This document shows, piece by piece, positions 18,022 through 25,659 of a stretch of DNA of 64,000 bases (position 1 is the first letter of the stretch; each line of letters starts with the position of its first letter). The translations under genes were made by a program, and so were the position numbers. The notes below the pieces were generated by a model that did no database searches, was not told where the DNA came from, and was given only the letters and a program-made list of their open reading frames with translations. Source of the stretch: Bdellovibrionales bacterium (GTDB lineage Bacteria; Bdellovibrionota; UBA1018; CAIMNF01); the NCBI GenBank assembly GCA_018266375.1, contig JAFEAO010000007.1:62001-126000 (forward strand). Reading direction: 5' to 3'.

Positions 18022-19329
18022 ATGCGAGTCCCTGTCCCTCTCATCAATTATTTCAAAACCGACTTTGAGCCGCTCTTGACCCGCTTCCTCCTGGAACGCG
18101 ACATGATCCCGGACAAAAACGCGCTTCACAACAAGCGGTTCTTGAACCGCTCGGTTGCCCCGCACGTGGAGACGCTCTCGCAACTTTTCAACCGGATCGA
18201 AAAAGAGAGTCAAACCGATGGCATTGATACCGAGACTTATTGGTCGGGGGCCGGCAGCCCGAAGAACCGGAGACTCGCCTACTTCCTCTCCTTCATGCCC
18301 GGAAACATCTTTCGGGTAGCCAGTGTTTGGGCCGAATTGCAGCGCCTGGGGTTTCAGTGGTCTCGCCACTTTAAACCAAATGTAGGTGGAACAAGCGCCG
18401 AATTCCGCGCCATCGAATGGGGCGCGGGCACCGCGGCCGGAGCCTGCGGAATTATCGTGGCCGAGAAGTTTACTCCTTTAGGACTCCCCCGAAGCGGGTC
18501 GTTTGCATTGATCGAACAAAGCAAGTCAGCGCTTCAGTTGGGCACCGACTGGTTTCAGCAGTTTTCAGACGGACTGGAGATGGGCATGCAATCGCGCCCG
18601 TTCCACCGCCGGGTGGATCTCTCGGAACCTTGGTTGCCTAAAACCGCGCCTAAATTCCATCTCTTTGTGATGAGCTACTTTTTGAACGAGTCCGAAATTT
18701 CGCCCGCGACTCTCGCGCGTAAATGCCTCGAAGCCTGCGAGCAGCATCTCGAAGATGAGGGCCTGGTCGTGCTCGTCGAGCCCGCGCTCAAACTCCAGTC
18801 GCGCAAGCTTCTCGAGTTCCGTCGCGAGTTGATCGAGATCTTGGAGAGCGGCAAAGACAAGAGCGGGATGAAGGTGCTCCTCCCTTGTCTTGGACATCAG
18901 GCGTGCGGCGCACTCGCGAAACCCGAGGACTGGTGCCACGAAGAAGTACAGTGGTGGCGTCCGGAGTATTTGCGCGAACTCGACGCCATCGTCAAACTCG
19001 ATCGCAAGACGCTGCCGTTTAGCTATTTGGTGCTTCAAAAAACTCACAAGACGCTTACGGAAATCCTGCCTGCACTTCAAGGTCCGAGCGAAGAGCGCTA
19101 CCGTTTGGTCAGTCCGTCGCGAGCGCTCGGTAAAAAAGACTTAGAATTCTACATCTGCGGTCAGGATGGAAAACGCCGCGCACGTTACCGTTTGACAGCT
19201 CAGGATCAAGAGCTCGATGATATTGATCGCGGCGATATTCTCCAAAATACGGTGCTTCACGGTGAACCTCAGCTCACTCAAATCGACAAAACTAATCCAG
19301 TCAGGGATTCTGAATCTGACGCAGAATAA
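18022..19329 (+). CDS. Rsm22/METTL17-like small-subunit ribosome-associated methyltransferase
   Basis: The 435-residue protein has a SAM-binding glycine motif (IEWGAGTAAGAC) and then the cysteine block PCLGHQACGALAKPEDWCHE, which resembles the CPH...CP...DWCHF metal/Fe-S signature of Rsm22 proteins. These act on or help assemble the small ribosomal subunit in mitochondria and occur in some bacteria. It is divergent from the ATP-grasp gene, with about 30 bases between the starts, so promoters overlap. No Shine-Dalgarno sequence is seen; TTTATA lies right before the ATG. Confidence 0.78.
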   Translation: MRVPVPLINYFKTDFEPLLTRFLLERDMIPDKNALHNKRFLNRSVAPHVETLSQLFNRIEKESQTDGIDTETYWSGAGSPKNRRLAYFLSFMPGNIFRVASVWAELQRLGFQWSRHFKPNVGGTSAEFRAIEWGAGTAAGACGIIVAEKFTPLGLPRSGSFALIEQSKSALQLGTDWFQQFSDGLEMGMQSRPFHRRVDLSEPWLPKTAPKFHLFVMSYFLNESEISPATLARKCLEACEQHLEDEGLVVLVEPALKLQSRKLLEFRRELIEILESGKDKSGMKVLLPCLGHQACGALAKPEDWCHEEVQWWRPEYLRELDAIVKLDRKTLPFSYLVLQKTHKTLTEILPALQGPSEERYRLVSPSRALGKKDLEFYICGQDGKRRARYRLTAQDQELDDIDRGDILQNTVLHGEPQLTQIDKTNPVRDSESDAE

Positions 19330-19341
19330 ACTCTCTCACAC

Positions 19342-19370
19342 TTGACATGGTGCGTCTTAAATTCTAAGAC
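19342..19370 (+). promoter_or_regulatory. Sigma-70-type promoter
   Basis: A perfect -35 TTGACA at 19342-19347, a 17-base spacer, then TAAGAC at 19365-19370, 30 bases before the ATG of the small exported protein, which also has a strong GAGGAGAGAG ribosome site. Confidence 0.65.
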
Positions 19371-19399
19371 CACCTCATCCATCTTGTGAGGAGAGAGAA

Positions 19400-19843
19400 A
19401 TGAAATCACTATTTATCGTTCTGACTGCAATGGCGTCTCTGAGTGCGAGCGCGGAAGCGGGCAAAGCCAAAAAAATCTACTCGTGTGAAACCAATGCTGA
19501 TCCGGACTCCCTGAGCATCGACATCTATTCGTCGTTCGGCAAACTTTATGCTGAACTCGGAGAGCAATCTTGCGATGGCGATTGCGGCGCCGAAGACCTG
19601 GTTGAACTCAGGCGTTACGACGACGGTAACGATGCGTTCCTGACTTTAGTTCAAGTCACCAATCCAAAGGCGAGCTTTCCAGGCACCTACGTGAAGAAGC
19701 CTTCACACAAGACGCGCGGGATCGCGATCCGTATCGACCGTTTTGTCAGTAGCAAATCCGCCGTCAAAGGCGTGAACGATCCGTTCGGCGAAAAGCTCCC
19801 GACCACCGGAATTGGCTGCAAAGCCGTCATCAACGCGATCTAA
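19400..19843 (+). CDS. Small exported protein of unknown function
   Basis: The 147-residue product has a signal peptide (MKSLFIVLTAMASLSASAEA) and a mature part with four or five cysteines, including a close pair in CDGDC, which suggests disulfides in the periplasm. No family is recognised. It has its own strong promoter and a GAGGAG ribosome site, so it may be well expressed. Confidence 0.75.
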   Translation: MKSLFIVLTAMASLSASAEAGKAKKIYSCETNADPDSLSIDIYSSFGKLYAELGEQSCDGDCGAEDLVELRRYDDGNDAFLTLVQVTNPKASFPGTYVKKPSHKTRGIAIRIDRFVSSKSAVKGVNDPFGEKLPTTGIGCKAVINAI

Positions 19844-19881
19844 CCATCGCCTTGATTTGTAAAATCCAGTACACTGTGCGT

Positions 19882-20382
19882 ATGTCACGGACCATGCTCA
19901 TTTTGGTGTTGCTCATTTCCAACATCGGAATCGACCAATTCACCAAAATTCTCGCGCGTTGGTACCTCAAGTTTCAACCGCCGTCCCACTACTTCGGCGG
20001 CATTCTCACCATCGTTTATTCCGAGAACCCAGGCGCCTTTTTAAGCTTGGGCGCAGGCATGACCGATGGGCTTCGCCTTTGGATTTTCACGATCGGCGTG
20101 ACGGCTTTTCTCGTCGCTGCGACCGTATTTCTGTTCCGGAACGACAAGCTCGATAAAGCATCGACGATCGCCCTTACACTGATGGTTGGGGGCGGGATTG
20201 GGAACCTCATCGACCGAGTCATGCAAGGCGCGGTGACCGACTTCCTCCACCTCGGAATCGGCGCTCTTCAAACCGGTGTCTTCAACGTCGCCGACATGGC
20301 AATTATGGCTGGAACAGGCATCTTTCTTTACACTTCGATTCGCGCCAAACCCGAATCCAAACTTGATAATGCAAAGCAATAA
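19882..20382 (+). CDS. lspA: Lipoprotein signal peptidase II
   Basis: Four membrane spans and the catalytic aspartates of signal peptidase II are visible: the GGIGNLIDRV...VTDFLH block and FNVADMAI near the C terminus. It removes signal peptides from lipidated prolipoproteins in the inner membrane; the window encodes many substrates. I chose the ATG at 19882 over the in-frame TTG at 19852, because it gives the normal N terminus. A TACACT box ends 6 bases before this ATG and no Shine-Dalgarno is present, so the message may be leaderless. Confidence 0.95.
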   Translation: MSRTMLILVLLISNIGIDQFTKILARWYLKFQPPSHYFGGILTIVYSENPGAFLSLGAGMTDGLRLWIFTIGVTAFLVAATVFLFRNDKLDKASTIALTLMVGGGIGNLIDRVMQGAVTDFLHLGIGALQTGVFNVADMAIMAGTGIFLYTSIRAKPESKLDNAKQ

Positions 20383-20390
20383 ATGATATG

Positions 20391-20408
20391 AACCCCGAAA
20401 GGGGTTTT
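20391..20408 (+). terminator. Short GC hairpin with T run between lspA and tatA, containing the tatA ribosome site
   Basis: AACCCC-GAAA-GGGGTT with TTTTT follows the lspA stop by 8 bases. The AGGGG half of the stem is also the only Shine-Dalgarno sequence for tatA, 7 bases before its ATG. Folding would both end transcription and hide the ribosome site. Confidence 0.7.
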
Positions 20409-20411
20409 TCT

Positions 20412-20681
20412 ATGTTCGGCATATCATTTGAGCATCTATTGATCGTTGGCGTAATTCTATTGATTGTCGGCCCTCGCAAGCTGCCGGAGCTCGGTAACAC
20501 CATGGGCAAAGCCATTAAGAATTTTAAAGACTCCTTCTCGGGCATTGAAGAAGCGTCGTTCAAACGCATCCTTGAAAACCCGAAGCCTGAACAACCCAAA
20601 CCGGCTCAGGCGGAATCAACCGTGGCGTCAGGTCCAGCCGAAACTCTCGATCGCAACCCGCCGGCGCCTCCTGCGGTTTAA
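20412..20681 (+). CDS. tatA: Sec-independent protein translocase subunit TatA/TatB
   Basis: The product starts MFGISFEHLLIVGVILLIV, one membrane span, followed by GPRKLPELGNTMGKAIKNFK, the classic amphipathic helix after the FG/PRKLPE hinge. The tail is proline- and alanine-rich. TatA subunits form the pore through which folded proteins are exported. No tatC is in the window. The start at 20412 is preferred over the ATG at 20388, as the latter would translate the hairpin. Confidence 0.92.
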   Translation: MFGISFEHLLIVGVILLIVGPRKLPELGNTMGKAIKNFKDSFSGIEEASFKRILENPKPEQPKPAQAESTVASGPAETLDRNPPAPPAV

Positions 20682-20696
20682 GTTGGGTACCGCGAG

Positions 20697-21227
20697 ATGA
20701 GCGACTCAGTTCAATACGGAAACGCGCAGTTCAAGAAATTTCTAAGTCACCCTGAAATTCAGGCTCTCGTGGAGCAATTGGCCGCGAAGATCCGCCAGGA
20801 TTACGAGGGTAAGACCCTACACCTGGTGTCAGTTTTAAAAGGCGCCTTCGTGTTTACCTCGGACCTCATGCGCGCTCTTAAAATGGACGTAGAAATCGAC
20901 TTCGTCCGCCTCTCCAAGGCTACAGGCACCGTGACCCTGCTCAAGGACATTTCCCGCGACGTTCGCGGCAAGCACGTCCTCATCGTCGAAGAGATTATCG
21001 ATAGCGGCCGCTCGTTGAAGTTTCTCCGGGATCGTTTGCTCGCCTCGGGGCCTGAATCGCTTGAAATCGTGACCCTGCTCGATAAGACCGATAAACGCGT
21101 GGTCGAAGTCCCGGTTAAATATGTGGGCCGTAAGGTCGAAGATCAGTTCCTCATTGGTTACGGCCTCGATCTCGAAGAGAAGGAACGCAATCTCGGCGAT
21201 ATCTACTCCCTAAGTTACCCGAACTGA
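20697..21227 (+). CDS. hpt: Hypoxanthine phosphoribosyltransferase
   Basis: The 176-residue protein has the PRPP-binding motif VEEIIDSGRSL, the LVSVLKGAFVFTSDLMRAL start of the hood/core region and a flexible-loop region, all typical of Hpt. It salvages hypoxanthine (and guanine) to nucleotides. It is the last plus-strand gene before the RT module. Confidence 0.95.
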   Translation: MSDSVQYGNAQFKKFLSHPEIQALVEQLAAKIRQDYEGKTLHLVSVLKGAFVFTSDLMRALKMDVEIDFVRLSKATGTVTLLKDISRDVRGKHVLIVEEIIDSGRSLKFLRDRLLASGPESLEIVTLLDKTDKRVVEVPVKYVGRKVEDQFLIGYGLDLEEKERNLGDIYSLSYPN

Positions 21228-21244
21228 CTCTAAAAACGTCCTCC

Positions 21245-21297
21245 TGACACTTTTAGGTCTAAAATGACACTGGTATTACGCGGGGTCAGAATGACAC
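21245..21297. repeat. Three short TGACAC direct repeats (possible IS end remnant)
   Basis: TGACAC occurs at 21245-21250, 21265-21270 and 21292-21297, within longer related blocks (AAAATGACACTGG; CAGAATGACACAC). Several short repeats near one end are typical of transposase-binding ends of IS21-like elements, but no transposase gene is present here. Read as a possible remnant. Confidence 0.4.
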
Positions 21298-21311
21298 ACA
21301 AAGTCAAAAAA

Positions 21312-21340
21312 TTGCTATAAGTGGCTGTATTTATTAAAAT
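21312..21340 (+). promoter_or_regulatory. Candidate promoter for a plus-strand RNA
   Basis: TTGCTA at 21312-21317, a 17-base spacer and TAAAAT at 21335-21340. No ORF of useful size follows on this strand, but an intrinsic terminator lies about 260 bases downstream. Confidence 0.45.
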
Positions 21341-21459
21341 GGCTAAGAAGTTAAGGCTGGCACGGAACCCGCAATATAAGAAATGTGACGCGAGGCGGCT
21401 CGGTTGCAGCGGGGCTCAAAAAATACACCCCTCTCTCGGTTCAGACGCAAGTTTGGATT

Positions 21460-21471
21460 GCATCCTAGGTT
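21460..21471. repeat. Direct repeat, left copy, flanking the RT module
   Basis: GCATCCTAGGTT, preceded by GGATT. The same 12 bases recur at 24575-24586 on the other side of the two-gene module, also preceded by GGATT plus two bases. Confidence 0.6.
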
Positions 21472-21571
21472 CGGTTGGCACTGGATACTAGGTTACCCTA
21501 CCCCCACCCTTCGTAAGAAGGACATTGCTGAATTCTCCGTTCCGCTGATTACGAGCGCCTCGCCACAAAGT

Positions 21572-23257
21572 TTATATTGAACCTCTCAGTTCAGGAGGTT
21601 TTTTTAGATAAAGGGTGACCGCGTCCGAATCTCGACGATAGCGGAACCGAAGGCGATCGATAGCAATACGGCCGACTGGCGTGAAATGATTGAGTACTAG
21701 TCTAAGTACCCAAGCCTGATCTCTTGGGGAATCTAACTTTGAATGAGTCGGAGGAGATGGAGACCACTCACGACGTGTAAGATCAAAGCGGAATGGCACC
21801 CACTCGTGGGCACGAGGATCGTTCGGAGGGATCGGATTTAAAAGGCCATGTCCAACCACGACGTCGGTGTGATCAAAAAAACCCCGAAGCACATAAATCA
21901 TTCTTAATACCATCGACGCTGACAACGGCTCAGCCGAGTTCGTCGGGAGCAAAAACGTACGATGAAACAACATCATCTGTGGAAACTGCTGTGCAAATCG
22001 ATCTACGATCTTCCGGGATCGTAAATGACGCCAAAGTGCTTTTTGCAAATAAACACGATGATAAAACGCGTTTGGATCAATCACGGTTTCAGCAGGCTGA
22101 TTTGGCGCGGGCGGGTCTTTGAAAAAGAATTTCAAGAACACATAGTTCAGAACACTAAGCACTAATGTGGCAAATTGAATCCAGATAAAAAGTTCGGCAT
22201 CGGGCGGAAGCTTAAGCGTGATTGCGGTCGCACCTATCCCTACCAAAATAAGGGCAAGGACAGCCATTCGCCGTTCGATCGATTTCAAAAAATATCCGTA
22301 AAACCTCTGAGTTTGCCGCGTCATCTCCACCCAAAAAAGATTGGGAACTTGGGAAATAATCTTGAGAAGCGGACTCAAGCCCATGAGCAATAGCACTGAT
22401 TCCATGTGGTGACCGAACACGACGAGGAGCACCCAGTTCTCGGCGCGCATGAGCGCGCCAACGGTGCCATATCCCAAAAGTCGTAGCTTACTTACCGTTA
22501 ATCGAGGGGTTGACTTGCGCCACTCAATCAAACGAGGCAAGAGAGGCTCGTGAAACCAACTCATGTCGACTTTGATCCACCGACGCCAAATCATGAAGTT
22601 ACCAAGGAGCGTTTCCACAACATAGCCTAGCGGGATCCACCAAGGGTTACCACCTGTTCCCAAGCCGACACAGATCACAACAGCCGGAACAATCATCGGC
22701 AAAAACCAAGTCGCAAACGAAATAAAATAACGATCTCGATAGAAAATCACCGACTGTATCCAAGTTTGAATAATTTGTATTGAAGTACGCGCAACAAAGA
22801 CCAGAATCATTAAATCATGAAACCCAAAAACTCGTTCAGGACGGGACAGTTCGGTACCCCACCAGAGCGCAAACAATATCCAGGGGAGTACTGCTAACCC
22901 AAAAACAAATCGACGATAGCGGATCGCGATTTGAGTGATTTTGCCGAGGCTCGCTCGCTCTTGCTCTCGTAGCTCTTTTCGAAGTGGCTCAAGCAAGCCC
23001 CATATCGCCCCCTCGTAAATCGTGAGTAACTGAAACACCATGAAGATCGATGACCACTCAAATACCGGAAAAAAGTAGCCCATGAATCCAAACTGCAAGC
23101 TATGAAACAATGTACGTAAAAACGATCGTCCGATCAGTAGTCTCGTTCTAAACCACAAGTAATACCAAAGACGATTTTGCCAAAGCGCCGCGCCTGCGGG
23201 GAACCCCGACCATTCAGCCAAAACTTCGCGCTGAAGATACCGCTTAATCCGGCTCAT
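21572..23257 (-). CDS. Multi-pass membrane protein linked to the reverse transcriptase
   Basis: The 561-residue protein has about ten hydrophobic segments over residues 1-380, with a layout like MATE/polysaccharide-flippase-type transporters but no motif I can name. The last 170 residues or so are hydrophilic and probably cytoplasmic, and are unlike transporter tails. Its start lies inside the RT gene (14-base overlap), so the two are translationally coupled and probably act together. It may anchor, export or act as an effector for the RT product, for example as a toxic membrane effector in a defence system. That is inference. Base composition is less GC-rich than the flanking core genes. Confidence 0.82.
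   Translation of the reverse strand: MSRIKRYLQREVLAEWSGFPAGAALWQNRLWYYLWFRTRLLIGRSFLRTLFHSLQFGFMGYFFPVFEWSSIFMVFQLLTIYEGAIWGLLEPLRKELREQERASLGKITQIAIRYRRFVFGLAVLPWILFALWWGTELSRPERVFGFHDLMILVFVARTSIQIIQTWIQSVIFYRDRYFISFATWFLPMIVPAVVICVGLGTGGNPWWIPLGYVVETLLGNFMIWRRWIKVDMSWFHEPLLPRLIEWRKSTPRLTVSKLRLLGYGTVGALMRAENWVLLVVFGHHMESVLLLMGLSPLLKIISQVPNLFWVEMTRQTQRFYGYFLKSIERRMAVLALILVGIGATAITLKLPPDAELFIWIQFATLVLSVLNYVFLKFFFKDPPAPNQPAETVIDPNAFYHRVYLQKALWRHLRSRKIVDRFAQQFPQMMLFHRTFLLPTNSAEPLSASMVLRMIYVLRGFFDHTDVVVGHGLLNPIPPNDPRAHEWVPFRFDLTRREWSPSPPTHSKLDSPRDQAWVLRLVLNHFTPVGRIAIDRLRFRYRRDSDAVTLYLKKPPELRGSI
21580..21605 (+). terminator. Plus-strand intrinsic terminator inside the end of the membrane-protein gene
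   Basis: A 6-bp stem, AACCTC (21580-21585) and GAGGTT (21595-21600), is followed by an unbroken T run to 21605. It faces the RT operon, so it would end plus-strand transcripts coming from hpt or from the candidate promoter at 21312. Confidence 0.6.
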
Positions 23258-24440
23258 TTTTGTGCCCTCTCGGCAGGATCAATCCGCATTCGTTAACGAG
23301 CATCCGTGGAGTAACCACACGAAACGCTTTTTGGTTTTTGATTCCAGATAATCGATAGCTCAGGATTCGCAAAATATAAAGGTGGATATCGCGCCATGCG
23401 GCCGAACTTTGGTTCATCTGCACATAAGGATGGCTCGCGTGAAAAAACTCGTTCGTGGCCTCGCAGAGTATTTTTGCCTGATCGATGATCGACAGCTTGG
23501 GCATACAACGACGAATTTCAAGTATCAGGTGTCGAATTCGCATTCGATAGGCACGGAGCCACGCCGCTTGCTTTTCCAGGGTCAGACTCACGGTACCCTG
23601 CCACCAGATTCGAGCACCAAGGTGGTTGAGGCTTACCGAACCTCGGTAATCTTCAAAATGGGGCGTCCCCTCGGGGGCATGCCTCGAAGCCCCGTTCCAG
23701 TAAGTTTTTTGTAATTTGTCCGGATGTACGGACAATCGCAATTCTTTGAGGATACCCTGCGCTTTGGACCACCACTGCTCGCAGTGAAGTCCGTCGGCAA
23801 TTGCGAAAAAAATATCGTCCCCATATCGAACGTAGAATCCCTCTGGAAACTGCTTTGCCAATCGATCAAGTCGTCCAAGATAAAGGTTCGCAAGCACCGG
23901 TGTGAGATGCGATCCCGTCGGCAATCCCACCGCATATTGATACTCTCCATTGGGCTGAAACGTTACCGACTCGCTAGCCTCGACCACAGGCCTCATCGCA
24001 TCGATCAGGTTTTGCGCGTAGATCGTTTCTGCCACCATTGCGTACTGAGATCGGAGGTCGCGCAATAGCTCGCTTGAATCGCCAATGGGTACCGTATCGG
24101 TGTACGACTTGACGTCGGCCTGAATAACAAAGATGCCTCGATTTGTTTTGGGAATCGGCAATCGACGGTATTCCTTGACCCACGCGATGATCTTGTCCCA
24201 AGCTTCGTTCGCACCGCGACCCTTTTGATATGAATACAAATGAGGGGACAGCAGCTTTTGGGTCCGAGCACGGAGCTCAAGCGATAAGACTTGATGGATA
24301 ATCTTGTCTTCCATCGGCCGTTCGTGGAGCACGCGCTCTTTATCAAGAGTCGCGAGATATTCTTTTACCTTTGAGAAAGGATAGTTCTCTTGGCTCAGCA
24401 ATCGGAGTAAAACTTCCTGATGTTCGAGCCTGAGCCGCAT
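23244..24440 (-). CDS. Reverse transcriptase (RNA-directed DNA polymerase), non-intron type
   Basis: The 398-residue protein is an RT: motif A QADVKSY (Asp109), the LPTGSHLTPVLANLYL block at about 173-188, motif C YVRYGDDIFF with the catalytic pair at residues 208-209, and a later HLGARIWW segment. It lacks the X (maturase) and HNH domains of group II intron proteins and has YGDD, not the YADD usual in retrons. It thus fits the loose set of bacterial unknown-group RTs, some of which are anti-phage. It overlaps the membrane-protein gene by 14 bases. A strongly structured leader lies directly upstream. I cannot assign a subgroup by eye. Confidence 0.93.
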   Translation of the reverse strand: MRLRLEHQEVLLRLLSQENYPFSKVKEYLATLDKERVLHERPMEDKIIHQVLSLELRARTQKLLSPHLYSYQKGRGANEAWDKIIAWVKEYRRLPIPKTNRGIFVIQADVKSYTDTVPIGDSSELLRDLRSQYAMVAETIYAQNLIDAMRPVVEASESVTFQPNGEYQYAVGLPTGSHLTPVLANLYLGRLDRLAKQFPEGFYVRYGDDIFFAIADGLHCEQWWSKAQGILKELRLSVHPDKLQKTYWNGASRHAPEGTPHFEDYRGSVSLNHLGARIWWQGTVSLTLEKQAAWLRAYRMRIRHLILEIRRCMPKLSIIDQAKILCEATNEFFHASHPYVQMNQSSAAWRDIHLYILRILSYRLSGIKNQKAFRVVTPRMLVNECGLILPRGHKNEPD

Positions 24441-24452
24441 AAAGAAAGAATC

Positions 24453-24580
24453 GGATGCGGAGATAATTTATTGATGTCGCCATTCCAATAAGACCAGTAG
24501 AAGTACTGGTCGGAATGTTAGTGTCATCATTTTATTCAACCGCGGTTGAGCGATGGGTTACCCCAACGGATTCCGCATCC
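24453..24580 (-). ncRNA. Candidate structured RNA closed by a 9-bp inverted repeat, just upstream of the RT
   Basis: GGATGCGGA (24453-24461) and TCCGCATCC (24572-24580) are exact complements enclosing 110 bases. Inside are an extended hairpin (outer CATTCC/GGAATG, inner GACCAGTA/TACTGGTC with a 4-base loop, 24481-24517), a 14-bp palindrome TCAACCGCGGTTGA (24536-24549), and GGGTTACCC. A possible promoter on this strand (TTGTGT, 18 bases, then TATTCT at 24588-24593) would start the RNA at about the first stem base. The RT ATG follows 12 bases after the closing stem. The layout recalls the a1/a2-closed msr-msd RNA of retrons. Confidence 0.55.
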
Positions 24581-24586
24581 TAGGTT
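24575..24586. repeat. Direct repeat, right copy, flanking the RT module
   Basis: GCATCCTAGGTT, identical to the copy at 21460-21471. The pair bounds about 3.1 kb that contains the RT operon and its leader, as expected if the module was inserted as a unit. Confidence 0.6.
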
Positions 24587-24600
24587 TAGAATAGCAAAGC

Positions 24601-25659
24601 CTATGGGTTCAACACAAGGATATCGTCTTCTCTGTCTTCCTCGTTAGCGATGATGTTTGCCCGATCGGCAAGCGCGCTTGAATCTGAACCATTAACTTTC
24701 GAGCGGAACATCATGTGCTTGGCATTACCCGAGCGATACGAGCCCCGAAGATTAGATTTAAATCCAGAATATACCTTCGCGATGAAGGCTGGACGGCCTA
24801 AGCCGTTTTGAAAGCAAGCGCCATCGCCATCGGCGTTGATCACAAGTGCATCACAAAACATGGAGTGATTTGAACCCGAGGCCGACAAACCCAGACCAGA
24901 CATCACTGAAAAGATCGCTTGAACTTGCCTCGAACGTACGCCAACGCTCACACTGCAACCTTGGCCGGCAAAGCCAGAATAATGGCGGCGAAGGATGATC
25001 AAAGAATTGTCGGAGTTCACTGCTAATAATTTTCTGAGCGTCGCAAAAGAAGTCGTGCCTTGGCTCGCCCATTCAATTTGTTTGAACGGACCAGAATTCA
25101 ACTGAGTCGCGCTACCGAAATGCGAGTTTACCGAGAGGTATTTTGCCGCTTCAGTAAAGTAGCTCGCATCGCTATTGCTTTGCGTACAATCGGCAAGGTT
25201 GTTCAAACTCGGGTGGACATAGAAACTTGAGCTTGCCGAGCGCAACACATTGTTACCATTCTTTACCCGTACTTCGGCGATGTATGTACCGTTGTTGAGC
25301 TGAACACCGTTGGCATTATGATTCGAACTTGCTGGAACGACATAGCCTGCATTTGGTGTACAGGAATGCCATGCCAATGAGGCTACCTCGCTTTGATAAC
25401 CAGCTCGGCACTCGAAAGACAGGTCGGTATCGGTAGAAGTATCCGTAAATTGAACTTTGAGCGCGTTGCCAGAGGCATCTAACCACCCTACGGGCGCGCT
25501 CATGGCAGAAACAGAAAGAGTCCCGGATGAGTCAGGTGCAGCTGCTGCGGGGGCTCTTTTATTAGTGTACTGAAAAGCTCCGAGATCGAAGCATCCACTC
25601 AAAGTGGACAAGGTAATAAGTGAGATCCCAAACACACTGATTTTTTTAATTACCCGCAT
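24601..25659 (-). CDS. Lipoprotein of unknown function
   Basis: From the ATG at 25659 (GGGGGA ribosome site upstream) the product has a lysine-rich start, a hydrophobic core and lipobox TLSGC, so it is a lipoprotein. The mature 330 residues are Ser/Asn/Gly-rich and beta-like, with several cysteines (CRAGY, HSCTPN, DCTQS, GQGCS, MFCDAL, ACFQNG) that may pair. The C terminus is acidic. No known domain is recognised. It is upstream of the RT module on the same strand, but its own stop, the direct repeat and a possible promoter lie between, so a shared role with the RT is not implied. Confidence 0.78.
   Translation of the reverse strand: MRVIKKISVFGISLITLSTLSGCFDLGAFQYTNKRAPAAAAPDSSGTLSVSAMSAPVGWLDASGNALKVQFTDTSTDTDLSFECRAGYQSEVASLAWHSCTPNAGYVVPASSNHNANGVQLNNGTYIAEVRVKNGNNVLRSASSSFYVHPSLNNLADCTQSNSDASYFTEAAKYLSVNSHFGSATQLNSGPFKQIEWASQGTTSFATLRKLLAVNSDNSLIILRRHYSGFAGQGCSVSVGVRSRQVQAIFSVMSGLGLSASGSNHSMFCDALVINADGDGACFQNGLGRPAFIAKVYSGFKSNLRGSYRSGNAKHMMFRSKVNGSDSSALADRANIIANEEDREDDILVLNP

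Larger units (their letters stand above)
21347..21605 (+). ncRNA. Candidate non-coding RNA at the 3' edge of the RT module
   Basis: The roughly 340-base gap between hpt and the membrane-protein gene has no gene on either strand. It holds a plus-strand promoter (21312-21340), a small perfect hairpin CCTTC-GTAA-GAAGG (21508-21521), several GC-rich blocks, and a plus-strand terminator (21580-21605). The RNA would run against the RT operon and overlap the last codons of the membrane-protein gene. It could be the RNA partner or template of the RT, or a counter-transcript. Its ends are estimates. Confidence 0.4.

Noticed and set aside
23244-24440. Group II intron-encoded protein or canonical retron RT
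   Set aside because: No maturase or HNH domain and no domain V-like RNA downstream; motif C is YGDD and the usual retron-specific motifs are not evident. The retron-like leader is reported as an analogy only.
21245-25659. Diversity-generating retroelement (RT with template and variable repeats)
   Set aside because: I found no near-identical repeat pair differing at adenines between the RT flanks and the neighbouring lipoprotein gene, and the lipoprotein C terminus lacks a C-type-lectin-like variable region.
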